Under the pieces are notes generated by a model, which worked only from the letters and a program-made list of their open reading frames with translations, was not told the DNA's origin and searched no databases. From Streptomyces sp. CB02414 (GTDB lineage: Bacteria; Actinomycetota; Actinomycetes; Streptomycetales; Streptomycetaceae): a stretch of 64,000 nt of DNA. The translations under genes were made by a program, and so were the position numbers. Of the stretch, positions 23,912 to 31,288 are shown in pieces (position 1 is the first letter of the stretch; each line of letters begins with the position of its first letter). The stretch spans positions 796,765 to 860,764 of the forward strand of contig NZ_LIPF01000001.1 of NCBI RefSeq assembly GCF_001905385.1, written 5' to 3'.

Positions 23912-23936
23912 AAAAATCCCCTCGCACAGGAGGGGA
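23912..23936 (-). terminator. Leader terminator (attenuator) upstream of leuS
   Basis: On the minus strand a 7-bp G/C-rich stem (TCCCCTC/GAGGGGA, plus-strand positions 23917-23923 and 23930-23936) is followed directly by five U residues. This is a classic intrinsic terminator, unusual in this GC-rich DNA, placed between a leucine-containing leader peptide and the leuS start about 80 nt further on. Confidence 0.75.
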
Positions 23937-23982
23937 CGCCGCGCCGATTCCGACCGCCGGAACGGACCGGGGTCGGGACTGA

Positions 23983-24021
23983 TCAGCGCGGCTCGCTAAG
24001 CAGAAGGCGTACGGCACGCAT
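23983..24021 (-). CDS. Putative leuS leader peptide (12 residues, three consecutive Leu)
   Basis: Minus-strand ORF ATG...TGA encoding MRAVRLLLSEPR. The Leu run is CTT CTG CTT; CTT is a rare codon in Streptomyces, so translation here should be sensitive to charged tRNA-Leu. It lies about 50 nt before an intrinsic terminator and about 150 nt before leuS. The arrangement fits ribosome-mediated transcription attenuation. Too short for ordinary gene calling. Confidence 0.72.
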   Translation of the reverse strand: MRAVRLLLSEPR

Positions 24022-24328
24022 GGCGTCAGGGTACCGCAGTCGCCGCGCGGGCCGCGACGGGCTTCCTGCCGACTCGAACCTGAACCAAGGTCAAAGGTTA
24101 CTTCGCGTAACGACAACTAAGGGGACAACACCACGAGTGCATTGTCGTTTGATAACAACGCAATAACTCAAACCTCGTACTCACGGGTATGGCGCCACTT
24201 AGAGTGCGGCAGCGGGACCGCTTTCCCGAACCGCTCGGAGTCGCCCCCATGAACCCTCCTCCCTTGATCCGCCCGGGCAGCGCCGGCTCGCCCCCTCCCC
24301 GCACCTCCCTGACGCGGGGTGGTCTGCC

Positions 24329-25594
24329 GTGGTGACGAACGACAGCACGGTGGACGACACCTTCGCCGAGTTCCTCAACTTCGGCGCCGGTGTCCTCTCT
24401 CTCGTCCTCCTCAGCTGCTCCGTCATCTGGGGGCTGGTCGCCCAGGACCGGGTCGTCCTCGACGCCCGCCGGCGCATCCTGGCCCAGGCGGTGCACCGGA
24501 CCACCGCTGTCGCCTCGATGGTGTTCCTGCTGGTGCACATCGGGGTCAAGCTGGCCCTGGACCACACCACCTGGGTCGCCGCGGTGATCCCCTTCGGGCT
24601 GCTGGCCACGGACGACGAGGCGTTCGGGGGCCGGTCCGTGCTCATCGGCTTCGGCACCCTGGCCAGCATGCTCATGATCTTCGTGGGCGTCACCGGCGCC
24701 CTGCGCAACCGCTTCGCCGCCCCGGCGCCGGTCGCCTCGCGCTGGCGGGCCATGCACATGCTGGCCTACCCGGCGTGGTGCCTGGCCCTGCTGCACGGGC
24801 TCTACGCGGGTCGCGCGGCGAAACCGCTGTTCACGGTCCTGTACGCGCTGTCCGTACTCGGTGTCATGGCGGCCCTGGCGCTGCGCGCGGCGCCCCGCCC
24901 GGTCAAGCGCAGGGTCGCCGCCCGGATCGCCGCCCTCCTGGGCACCGAGGAGCGAGTGGCCCGCGAGGAACTGGAGGAGAGCCGGTCCCGGGCCACGGCC
25001 GCCGCGCTGCCCGGCTACGGGAGCCGGACGGCGCCCCGGCGGCGCGGCGGCGCCCCGTCCGCACCGCTGTACGAGCCCGCGGAACGCCTCACGGCACCGG
25101 AACCGGCGGGCGGCTTCGCGGCGGCCTACCGCGCGGTGTCCAACCCGCCGGGCGGACGCCGCCGGCCGCTGACGGCCGACACGGCCGCGTCCGACCGGCT
25201 GCCGCCGGACATGCGTGCCACCGAGGCGATGCCGCTGGTGGACGGCGGCGGCAGCACGTCGGGAAGCTGGCCGGTGCCCTCGCCGCCCCCGGTCGGGGAG
25301 GCGCCCCCGTCGGCGTACGACCCGCTCAACGACACCGGACACACCATCCCGGTCTACGACGGCCCGGACACCACCGGCCAGTCGTCGGGCTACGGCCACT
25401 CGTCGGGCTACGGCTCGAGTGACGTGTACGACACCGGTGAGACGAACGCCGTGTACGACACGTACTACCCCAACGACACGTACAACAGCGGTCCCGCAAC
25501 CGAACCTAGCCCCGGTGCGCCCTCGTCGTCCCACGACTTCGACGCACCGGGTTCGGGCGAACCTTGGAACACGCCCTCCGGAGGCTTTAAGTGA
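24329..25594 (+). CDS. Cytochrome b/ferric-reductase-like multi-pass membrane protein
   Basis: 421 residues. Five or six hydrophobic helices occupy residues 12-185. Two helices carry histidine pairs at heme-b spacing: QAVHRTTAVASM...FLLVHIG (14 apart) and RAMHMLAYPAW...LALLHG (13 apart). This is the pattern of a transmembrane bis-heme cytochrome or ferric-reductase-like domain. The C-terminal half (about 200-421) is a disordered, Pro/Gly/Ser/Tyr-rich cytoplasmic or external tail with repeated SSGYG and VYDT motifs. The GTG at 24329 was chosen from the frame. Its TGA overlaps the GTG of the next gene, so the two are coupled. Roughly 210 bp of AT-richer DNA upstream (24120-24328) probably holds the promoter. 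Confidence 0.75.
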   Translation: MVTNDSTVDDTFAEFLNFGAGVLSLVLLSCSVIWGLVAQDRVVLDARRRILAQAVHRTTAVASMVFLLVHIGVKLALDHTTWVAAVIPFGLLATDDEAFGGRSVLIGFGTLASMLMIFVGVTGALRNRFAAPAPVASRWRAMHMLAYPAWCLALLHGLYAGRAAKPLFTVLYALSVLGVMAALALRAAPRPVKRRVAARIAALLGTEERVAREELEESRSRATAAALPGYGSRTAPRRRGGAPSAPLYEPAERLTAPEPAGGFAAAYRAVSNPPGGRRRPLTADTAASDRLPPDMRATEAMPLVDGGGSTSGSWPVPSPPPVGEAPPSAYDPLNDTGHTIPVYDGPDTTGQSSGYGHSSGYGSSDVYDTGETNAVYDTYYPNDTYNSGPATEPSPGAPSSSHDFDAPGSGEPWNTPSGGFK

Positions 25595-27204
25595 ACGAGG
25601 CCCTGCCCGACGTCCCCGAAGTCCGCGTGGTCGGTCTTCCCCAGCTCACGTCGGGCTTCGACCTTGTCGAGCGCCTGGATCTTCCCATGCACCTCAAGGT
25701 GCACGGGCCGCTCGAACCGATGGGCGGGGAGCAGCTCGCGCAGCTCTCCGAACGCATCAACCTGAAGGGCCGCGGCGGCGCGGGCTTCCCCTTCCACAAG
25801 AAGCTGCGCTCGGTCGCCGAGTCCGCCATCAAGCGCGGCGTGCGTCCGGTCGTGGTCGTCAACGGCAGCGAGGACGAACCGGCCTGCCGCAAGGACACGG
25901 TGCTGATCAACCGTGCCCCGCACCTGATCCTGGACGGCGCGCTGCTGTGCGCCGAGGCGATGGGCGCCCGCACCCTCGTCATCGGCGTCACCCGTGAGTC
26001 CACCCAGCGCTCCATGGAGGCGGCCCTCGCCGAACGCGGCCTGAGCAACGGACGCCGCTCCGCCCTGCGCGCACGCGTGCAGCGCAACCCGGTGCGCATG
26101 GTCACCGGCGCGGCGGCCTCGCTGATCCGCTCCATCGACGGCGGCCCGGCGATCCCGCCCGGCCGCAAGGTCAGCGCCTCGAAGAGCGGCGTGGGCGGCG
26201 CACCGACCCTGCTGTCCAACGCCGAGACCTTCGCGCAGCTCGCGATCGCGGCCCGCATCGGCCCGGAGCGCTACGGCAACACCGGCCTGTACGACGAGCC
26301 GGGCACCGTCATGCTCACCGTCTCCGGGGCGGTCGCCCGGCCGATGGTGATCGAGGTGCCGACGGGCGTGCCGCTGCGCTACGTCCTCCAGCTGGCGGGC
26401 GCCCCGCCGGTGCCGCAGGGGGTGCTGACGGGCGGCTACCACGGCAAGTGGATCGACGCGGCGACCGTCGGCGAGGCGATCGTCTCCCGCAACTCGCTGC
26501 AGCAGGTGGGCGGCTCGCTCGGCGCGGGCGCGATCCTGCCGATCGGTCAGGACACCTGCCCGCTGGGCGAGTCGCTGCGGGTGGCGCAGTGGCTGGCGCA
26601 GGAGAGCGCGGGCCAGTGCGGCCCCTGCTACCTCGGTCTGCCGGCCGCCGCGCGGGGCCTGGAGGACATCCTGAACGGCGGCGGCCCGGCCGCCCTGGAG
26701 GCGGTCAAGCAGGTCGCGCGGAACGTGAAGCGGCGCGGCGCCTGCTCGCACCCGGACGGCTCGGCGATGTTCCTGGAGTCGACGGTCAAGGCGTTCACGG
26801 ACGACCTCGCCGCCCACGTCCTCGGCAACGGCTGCGGACGGCCCGTGGCGGGCGTCCTGCCCCTCCTGGAGGGTGGGGGGACCCCTACGGGCATCCCGGG
26901 CGGCGACGGGGAGAACGGGCCCAGCCGGCAGAAGATCTACGTGGACTGGACGCTGTGCCGGGGCCACGGGCTGTGCGCCGACGTCCTCCCGGAGGTCTTC
27001 CAGCTCGGCGCCGACGGCTTCCCGACCGTCGCACAGGCGGACGTACCGCGCTTCGCGGAGGCCAAGGCGGTGCGCGCGGTGCGCCGCTGCCCGGCGCTCG
27101 CGCTGCGCATCGAGGGGGACACCCGGGCACAGGCCGCCCCGTCCTCGCGGTCCAACCTGCCGGTCCTCTCCCCGGGCCGGGGCCGCCGGGCGCTGGGCCG
27201 CTGA
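25591..27204 (+). CDS. NuoF-like flavoprotein fused to a C-terminal ferredoxin domain
   Basis: 537 residues. The first 430 resemble the 51-kDa NADH-oxidising subunit of complex I: FMN-binding GRGGAGFPFHKKL, NGSEDEPACRKD in place of the usual NADEGEP, GGAPTLLSNAET and an SLBB domain. The cluster-N3 region has only CGPC plus a later Cys (GACSHPDG) and lacks the usual CxxCxxC-R pattern, so that cluster may be altered. Residues 450-510 form a separate ferredoxin with CRGHGLC and a later RRCP, the CxxHxxC...CP pattern of actinobacterial 3Fe-4S or 4Fe-4S ferredoxins. It begins at a GTGA overlap with the cytochrome-like gene. Electron donor and acceptor are unknown. Confidence 0.82.
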   Translation: MNEALPDVPEVRVVGLPQLTSGFDLVERLDLPMHLKVHGPLEPMGGEQLAQLSERINLKGRGGAGFPFHKKLRSVAESAIKRGVRPVVVVNGSEDEPACRKDTVLINRAPHLILDGALLCAEAMGARTLVIGVTRESTQRSMEAALAERGLSNGRRSALRARVQRNPVRMVTGAAASLIRSIDGGPAIPPGRKVSASKSGVGGAPTLLSNAETFAQLAIAARIGPERYGNTGLYDEPGTVMLTVSGAVARPMVIEVPTGVPLRYVLQLAGAPPVPQGVLTGGYHGKWIDAATVGEAIVSRNSLQQVGGSLGAGAILPIGQDTCPLGESLRVAQWLAQESAGQCGPCYLGLPAAARGLEDILNGGGPAALEAVKQVARNVKRRGACSHPDGSAMFLESTVKAFTDDLAAHVLGNGCGRPVAGVLPLLEGGGTPTGIPGGDGENGPSRQKIYVDWTLCRGHGLCADVLPEVFQLGADGFPTVAQADVPRFAEAKAVRAVRRCPALALRIEGDTRAQAAPSSRSNLPVLSPGRGRRALGR

Positions 27205-27232
27205 ACACGCTGCTGAACACGCTGCTGAACAC
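27201..27232 (+). repeat. Short tandem repeat at the end of the NuoF-like gene
   Basis: The decamer CTGAACACGC/CTGAACACGA core is repeated three times at 12-bp steps across the stop codon. Two of the copies lie just outside the gene and reproduce the same TGA in another setting. It probably arose by slippage. No function inferred. Confidence 0.7.
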
Positions 27233-27234
27233 GA

Positions 27235-27267
27235 GGAAACCCCCGGATCGGTGATCCGGGGGTTTCC
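27235..27267. terminator. Strong bidirectional terminator
   Basis: A perfect 15-bp inverted repeat, GGAAACCCCCGGATC and its complement, with a 3-nt loop. It closes the NuoF-like gene on the plus strand and the first tRNA-Ala gene on the minus strand. Confidence 0.92.
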
Positions 27268-27278
27268 CTGTCTTCCTG

Positions 27279-27351
27279 TGGAGCTAAGGAGAATTGAACT
27301 CCTGACCTCCTGCATGCCATGCAGGCGCTCTACCAACTGAGCTATAGCCCC
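27279..27351 (-). tRNA. tRNA-Ala (anticodon GGC), copy 1
   Basis: 73 nt. Minus-strand GGGGCTA acceptor pairs with TAGCTCC, discriminator A; D-arm GCTC...GAGC, anticodon stem CCTGC/GCAGG with loop ATGGCAT (anticodon GGC), T-arm AGGAG-TTCAATT-CTCCT. All stems pair. The 3' CCA is not encoded. It is identical to the copy at 28091-28163. Confidence 0.97.
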
Positions 27352-27478
27352 TTGTTTCGTTCCGCCCGGTTTCCCCGGCGGCGACGCCAACATTACACGG
27401 TCCACCGGGCACAACACCAAATCGTTTCCGGTTCGCCCGATTTGCCCGCTTGCAGGGGTCGCTACGCAGGTCCGGCCG

Positions 27479-27712
27479 CTACGCCGTGACGAACGAGTAG
27501 AAGCGCTTGAGTGTGCAGTGCTCCTCCAGGAGCCGGCCGTAGATCGGCTCGCCCTCGAGTTCGCGGTACGTCTCGATCGGGTCGCCCTTTATGATCAGCG
27601 CCCGCGCGCACTCCTCGCACCAGTACTGGTAGTCCGGGTTGACCGGCTCCATGTCCCGCACGATCGGCGTGCCGCTGCCGCACCAGTCGCACTTCCGCCT
27701 GTGTGCACCCAT
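27479..27712 (-). CDS. Small zinc-ribbon-like protein
   Basis: 77 residues, starting MGAHRRKCDWCGSG. Two CxxC pairs (CDWC at residues 8-11 and CEEC at 32-35) are spaced as a zinc ribbon; a Tyr-rich middle (NPDYQYWCEEC) and a basic C-terminus (CTLKRFYSF) follow. Function unknown; conserved small zinc proteins of this kind are common in Streptomyces. Its start lies 3 bp after the stop of the next zinc-ribbon gene, so the two are one transcript. They sit between two identical tRNA-Ala genes on the same strand. Confidence 0.75.
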   Translation of the reverse strand: MGAHRRKCDWCGSGTPIVRDMEPVNPDYQYWCEECARALIIKGDPIETYRELEGEPIYGRLLEEHCTLKRFYSFVTA

Positions 27713-27715
27713 CGA

Positions 27716-27889
27716 TCAGCTCCAGCTGTGGCCGCAGGCCGTGCACACGTACGAGATTCCGCCGTTGTCCCCGAGGACCTGGGCCACGTGCCCGGAACCG
27801 CAGGAGGGGCAGAGGAGACGAGTGGCCGTGTTCCGTGTCACCGCCGAGCCGAGGAGGTGACCGACCTCCTCGATGACGCTCGCAGGCAT
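27716..27889 (-). CDS. Small zinc-ribbon protein
   Basis: 57 residues from the ATG at 27889 (GGGAGG about 7 nt upstream; the longer frame from 27943 lacks support). It begins MPASVIEEVGHLLGSAV. Two pairs, CPSC and CTAC, form a C-terminal zinc ribbon (LCPSCGSGHVAQVLGDN...YVCTACGHSWS), which looks like a nucleic-acid-binding or transcription-elongation-type ribbon. Function unknown. First gene of the pair with 27479-27712. Confidence 0.75.
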   Translation of the reverse strand: MPASVIEEVGHLLGSAVTRNTATRLLCPSCGSGHVAQVLGDNGGISYVCTACGHSWS

Positions 27890-28046
27890 CGCCACTCCCT
27901 CCCGTCGGGTCGCGGTCCCCTTCCGGCCGTTTGATTCTGCCACGAGCGGGCCAATACGGTCAGCGACGCCTCAGTACCAGTCCGGACACGGAGTTCCACC
28001 GAGGTATACGCCTGTGGGACGCGTGTTGCTCAAGCGGACGCAAACG

Positions 28047-28077
28047 AAAAATCCCGCCCCCCGAGGGGGACGGGATT
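28047..28077 (-). terminator. Intrinsic terminator downstream of tRNA-Ala copy 2
   Basis: Minus-strand hairpin AATCCCG...CGGGATT with an inner C/G-rich stem (CCCCC/GGGGG) followed by a run of five T residues, 14 bp past the 3' end of the tRNA gene. The 5' flank to 27890 holds no further gene. Confidence 0.85.
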
Positions 28078-28090
28078 CGTCCGTGGGCTG

Positions 28091-28163
28091 TGGAGCTAAG
28101 GAGAATTGAACTCCTGACCTCCTGCATGCCATGCAGGCGCTCTACCAACTGAGCTATAGCCCC
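28091..28163 (-). tRNA. tRNA-Ala (anticodon GGC), copy 2
   Basis: 73 nt, identical in every base to the copy at 27279-27351, with the same short flanks on either side (TGTGG before it and CCTTG after it on the plus strand). Clover-leaf pairing is complete and the anticodon is GGC. CCA is not encoded. Confidence 0.97.
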
Positions 28164-28308
28164 TTGCTGCCACCCGGCCGGAGCCGTGTGGTGTTTCGTC
28201 CCGCTCGGCGGGGCGAACAAGAAGAACTTTAGCCTGCGACCTGCCGGAAAGTGAAATCCGGGTCCCGGGCCAGCCCGGAGCCCGCTCCCCGGCCACTCCC
28301 CCGGGCGC

Positions 28309-28980
28309 TCAGTCGTCGTCGCCGAGCACCGGTTCCGGCAGGGTGCCGGCGTTGTGCTCCAGCAGGCGCCAGCCCCGGGCGCCCTCGCCCAGGACGGACC
28401 AGCAGCAGTTGGTGAGGCCGCCAAGGCTCTCCCAGCTGTGCGGCTCCAGGCCGAGCAGACGGCCGATGGTGGTGCGGATGGTGCCGCCGTGGCTGACCAC
28501 GACGAGGGTGCCGTCCTCGGCGAGCTTCTCGGCGTGCCGGAGCACGACGGGGGCAGCCCGGTCGGCGACCTCGGTCTCCAGCTCGCCGCCGCCGCGGCGG
28601 ACCGGCTCGCCGCGCTTCCACGCCGCGTACTCCTCGCCGTGCCGGGCGATGATCTCGTCGTGGGTCAGGCCCTGCCAGACGCCCGCGTAGGTCTCCCGCA
28701 GGCCCTCCTCCAGCGTCACCTCGAGGCCGGTGAGGGCCGCCAGCTCCGCGGCCGTGTTCGCGGCGCGCGCGAGGTCGGAGGCGACGATCGCGTCGGGCTT
28801 CAGGTGCACCAGCAGCTGGGCGGCGCGACGGGCCTGGGCGACGCCGGTCCCGGTGAGCTCCACGTCGGTGGTGCCCTGGAAGCGGCGCTCCACGTTCCAC
28901 GAGGTCTGGCCGTGCCGCCACAGGATGACGCGCCGGCCGCGGCCGGGCCGGCCGGCCGTCACCTCGCCGGTGGCGCTCAC
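28309..28980 (-). CDS. Histidine phosphatase, possible glucosyl-3-phosphoglycerate phosphatase (GpgP-like)
   Basis: 223 residues. The LWRHGQTSWN phospho-histidine motif lies near residue 20, and the second His is in VVVSHGGTIRTTIG. In Mycobacterium the gene beside rsfS and nadD encodes the glucosyl-3-phosphoglycerate phosphatase GpgP, and the order here is the same; that assignment is by synteny only. The GTG start at 28980 overlaps the rsfS TGA by 4 bp (GTGA), so it is the last gene of the nadD-LCP-rsfS transcript. A generic phosphoglycerate-mutase-family phosphatase is the fallback. Confidence 0.87.
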   Translation of the reverse strand: MSATGEVTAGRPGRGRRVILWRHGQTSWNVERRFQGTTDVELTGTGVAQARRAAQLLVHLKPDAIVASDLARAANTAAELAALTGLEVTLEEGLRETYAGVWQGLTHDEIIARHGEEYAAWKRGEPVRRGGGELETEVADRAAPVVLRHAEKLAEDGTLVVVSHGGTIRTTIGRLLGLEPHSWESLGGLTNCCWSVLGEGARGWRLLEHNAGTLPEPVLGDDD

Positions 28981-29423
28981 CGCCAGTCCCCGTCGGTCTC
29001 CGTCGCCTCCTCGGCGGCCTGGCGCTCGGCGTGCTCCTTGGCCTTGCCGCGCGTCTCCTTGGCGTCGGCGGGCAGCTCCAGCTCGGGGCAGTCCTTCCAC
29101 AGCCGCTCCAGGGCGTAGAAGACGCGCTCCTCGCTGTGCTGGACGTGGACGACGATGTCGACGTAGTCGAGCAGGACCCAGCGGGCCTCGCGGTCGCCCT
29201 CGCGGCGCACCGGCTTGGCGCCCAGTTCCTTGTTGAGCCGTTCCTCGATCTCGTCGACGATCGACTTGACCTGGCGGTCGTTGGGCGCGGAGGCCAGCAG
29301 GAAGGCGTCCGTGATCGACAGCACGTCGCTGACGTCGTAGGCGATGACGTCGTGCGCGAGCTTGTCGGCTGCCGCCTGGGCGGCGGCGTTGATGAGTTCG
29401 ATGGATCGGTCGGTCGCGGTCAC
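28977..29423 (-). CDS. rsfS: Ribosome silencing factor RsfS
   Basis: 148 residues. RsfS (Iojap family) binds ribosomal protein L14 and blocks subunit joining in starvation. YDVSDVLSITDAFLLASAPNDRQVKSIVDEIEE-type order and the RWVLLDYVDIVVHVQHSEERVFYALERLW core are the family signature. The last 25 residues are a charged extension. It overlaps the downstream phosphatase and follows the LCP gene by 81 bp. Confidence 0.96.
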   Translation of the reverse strand: MTATDRSIELINAAAQAAADKLAHDVIAYDVSDVLSITDAFLLASAPNDRQVKSIVDEIEERLNKELGAKPVRREGDREARWVLLDYVDIVVHVQHSEERVFYALERLWKDCPELELPADAKETRGKAKEHAERQAAEEATETDGDWR

Positions 29424-29504
29424 TGCGTGGCTTTCGGTCGGCGGTCGTTTGACCTCAAGGGTCTCACGACCGCCGACGGCGGCCCACGTGATAAACGTCC
29501 GCCC

Positions 29505-31271
29505 CTACGACGCCGGGTCGTAGTCCTGGCCGAGCACCACCGAGACCCTGGCGTTGGCGGAGACCTCGCCCTGCTGCACGGCGTCGGCGGACAGGCCCAG
29601 GGTCTTGGCGACCTGGACGGCGCTCTCCTTGTCGGCGGCCTCGGCGTAGACGACCTCCGAGGTCGCCTCGGTGCCGGAGGCGGTGCCGCCGGACAGGAAG
29701 GTGAAGCCGCCGTTGAGGAGGGTGACGCGGGCCTTGGCGGTGCGCTCCTCGACGCCGGTGGCGTTACGGACCGAGACGCTGAGCGCCGCGTCCTTGTCGG
29801 GGCTCTTGGCGGTGCCGCCCAGGACGTCCTTGACGACGCCGTCGGCGGCCTCGGCGCTGAGCCTGCCGTCGTCCTGGACGGGCAGCAGCTCGGTCTTGAA
29901 GTCGCCGCCCTTGGCGAGGTCGGAGAGCCCGGCGAGGAAGGAGCCGAGGTCCTTCTCGGTCAGCGGCGGGTCGAGGATCAGCCCGAGGGTCTGGACGGTG
30001 GTCGTCGCGGCCTGCGGATCGGAGGAGAGCTTCCGCAGCACGCCCTGCATGACCTGCCCGAACCGCTGCAACTGGGCGTCGGCCGCCTCGCCTGAGCCTC
30101 GGTACGTGGCGTAGGCGACGGCCATCTTGCCGCTGAGGGTCTGGGCCTCGCCCTTGTGGACGAGGGGGGCGGCGCCCTTGTCCTTGGCGTCCGGGTCGGG
30201 GACGTCGGTGTCGGTGTCGACCTCGATGTTGCCGACCAGGTCGACCAGGATCTGGAGGTAGGGCGTGTCCAGGCGCCAGGTGCCCTCGATGTCGGTGCCG
30301 AGGACCGTGTCGAGCGCGGTGCGGGTCGCGTCGGGGCCGGCCTCGTCGACGGACTTCGCGAGCGTGGTCGCGGTGCCGTCGTCGGCGGTCAGGGCGAGGG
30401 TGTTGGGCAGCAGGACGGCGGTGCCCTGCTCGGCGGTGGTGTTGTCGACGAGCAGCGCGGTGGAGGTGCCGCCGCCGTCGGTGTCGTGCAGGTGGACGGC
30501 GATCACGTCGCGCTTCTGGGCGCCCGCCGCCGTCGTACCGCCCGTCTTGTCCTCCGAGGCGGACGTGCCGGGCAGCTTCCCGGCGTACCAGAGGTAGCCG
30601 ACGCCGCCGACCGCGACCAGCGCCAGGACGACGACCAGGGCGACGATCCGCGTGCGGGCGCGGCGCCGGGCCTCCTCGCGGCGTTCGGTGCGGTTCTCCG
30701 TGAACTTCATCCAGTCGATGACGTCCTCGGAGTCGTCGGTGGGCTCCTCGACGAAGGCGAACTGCTCGGTGCGGTACTCCCGGTCGTCCCCGTCGGGTCC
30801 GGCGCCCTCGGCGGAGGGCTCCGGTTCGCCGGGCGGGCCCGCCTGCTGCGGGATGTGCGCGGTCTGCTCGGCGACCCGGGACTGCGGGGTGCCGGCGGCC
30901 GCCTGGCCGTAGGGGGCGTAAGGGCTGGGGGTGTTGTGGGGGTCGTACGGCTGCTGGCCGGTGTCCCAGCCCGGCTGGGAGCCGTAGGAGCCGTAGGCGT
31001 CGTAGGGCTGCTGACCGCCGCCCGCGTACGGGTCGTAGCCGTAGCCCGGATGGTTTTGGTGGTTCTGGTGGTTCTGGTGACTCTGCCGGTCCTGCCCGGC
31101 CTGGTGCTGCCCGTACGGGTCGTAGAGGTCGTACGGCTGCTGACCGCCGGCCTGGGAGGGGGCCTGGCCGTGGGCCTGGGCCTGGCGGTACACGGGCCGG
31201 CCGTACTCGTCGTAGCCGACGATCTCGTACTGGTCGCCGCCGCCGTATCCCGCGTCGTATCCGTCGTTCAC
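29505..31271 (-). CDS. LytR-CpsA-Psr (LCP)-related envelope protein with LytR C-terminal domain
   Basis: About 588 residues. A 190-residue cytoplasmic part is rich in Gly, Gln, Tyr and Pro; one membrane helix (IVALVVVLALVAVGGVGYLWYAG) lies near residues 207-230. An extracellular LCP-like domain follows (about 250-440), and a LytR_C domain (about 480-588; LSVSVRNATGVEERTAKARVTLLNGGF) ends it. The LCP core looks degenerate: the usual Arg/Asp-rich polyprenyl-phosphate motifs are replaced by LLPNTLALTADDG-like sequence. The S. coelicolor gene at this position, SCO2578, has been described (from memory) as PdtA, attaching polydiglycosylphosphate to the spore wall. The GTG at 31271 has GAGAGGGG upstream; a GTG at 31292 overlapping the nadD stop is the alternative. 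Confidence 0.8.
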   Translation of the reverse strand: MNDGYDAGYGGGDQYEIVGYDEYGRPVYRQAQAHGQAPSQAGGQQPYDLYDPYGQHQAGQDRQSHQNHQNHQNHPGYGYDPYAGGGQQPYDAYGSYGSQPGWDTGQQPYDPHNTPSPYAPYGQAAAGTPQSRVAEQTAHIPQQAGPPGEPEPSAEGAGPDGDDREYRTEQFAFVEEPTDDSEDVIDWMKFTENRTERREEARRRARTRIVALVVVLALVAVGGVGYLWYAGKLPGTSASEDKTGGTTAAGAQKRDVIAVHLHDTDGGGTSTALLVDNTTAEQGTAVLLPNTLALTADDGTATTLAKSVDEAGPDATRTALDTVLGTDIEGTWRLDTPYLQILVDLVGNIEVDTDTDVPDPDAKDKGAAPLVHKGEAQTLSGKMAVAYATYRGSGEAADAQLQRFGQVMQGVLRKLSSDPQAATTTVQTLGLILDPPLTEKDLGSFLAGLSDLAKGGDFKTELLPVQDDGRLSAEAADGVVKDVLGGTAKSPDKDAALSVSVRNATGVEERTAKARVTLLNGGFTFLSGGTASGTEATSEVVYAEAADKESAVQVAKTLGLSADAVQQGEVSANARVSVVLGQDYDPAS

Positions 31272-31288
31272 CCGGTGCCCCTCTCGGC

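Noticed and set aside
27235..28163. Integrated element using tRNA-Ala as attachment site
   Set aside because: No integrase or mobility gene lies between the two tRNA copies; only two small genes.
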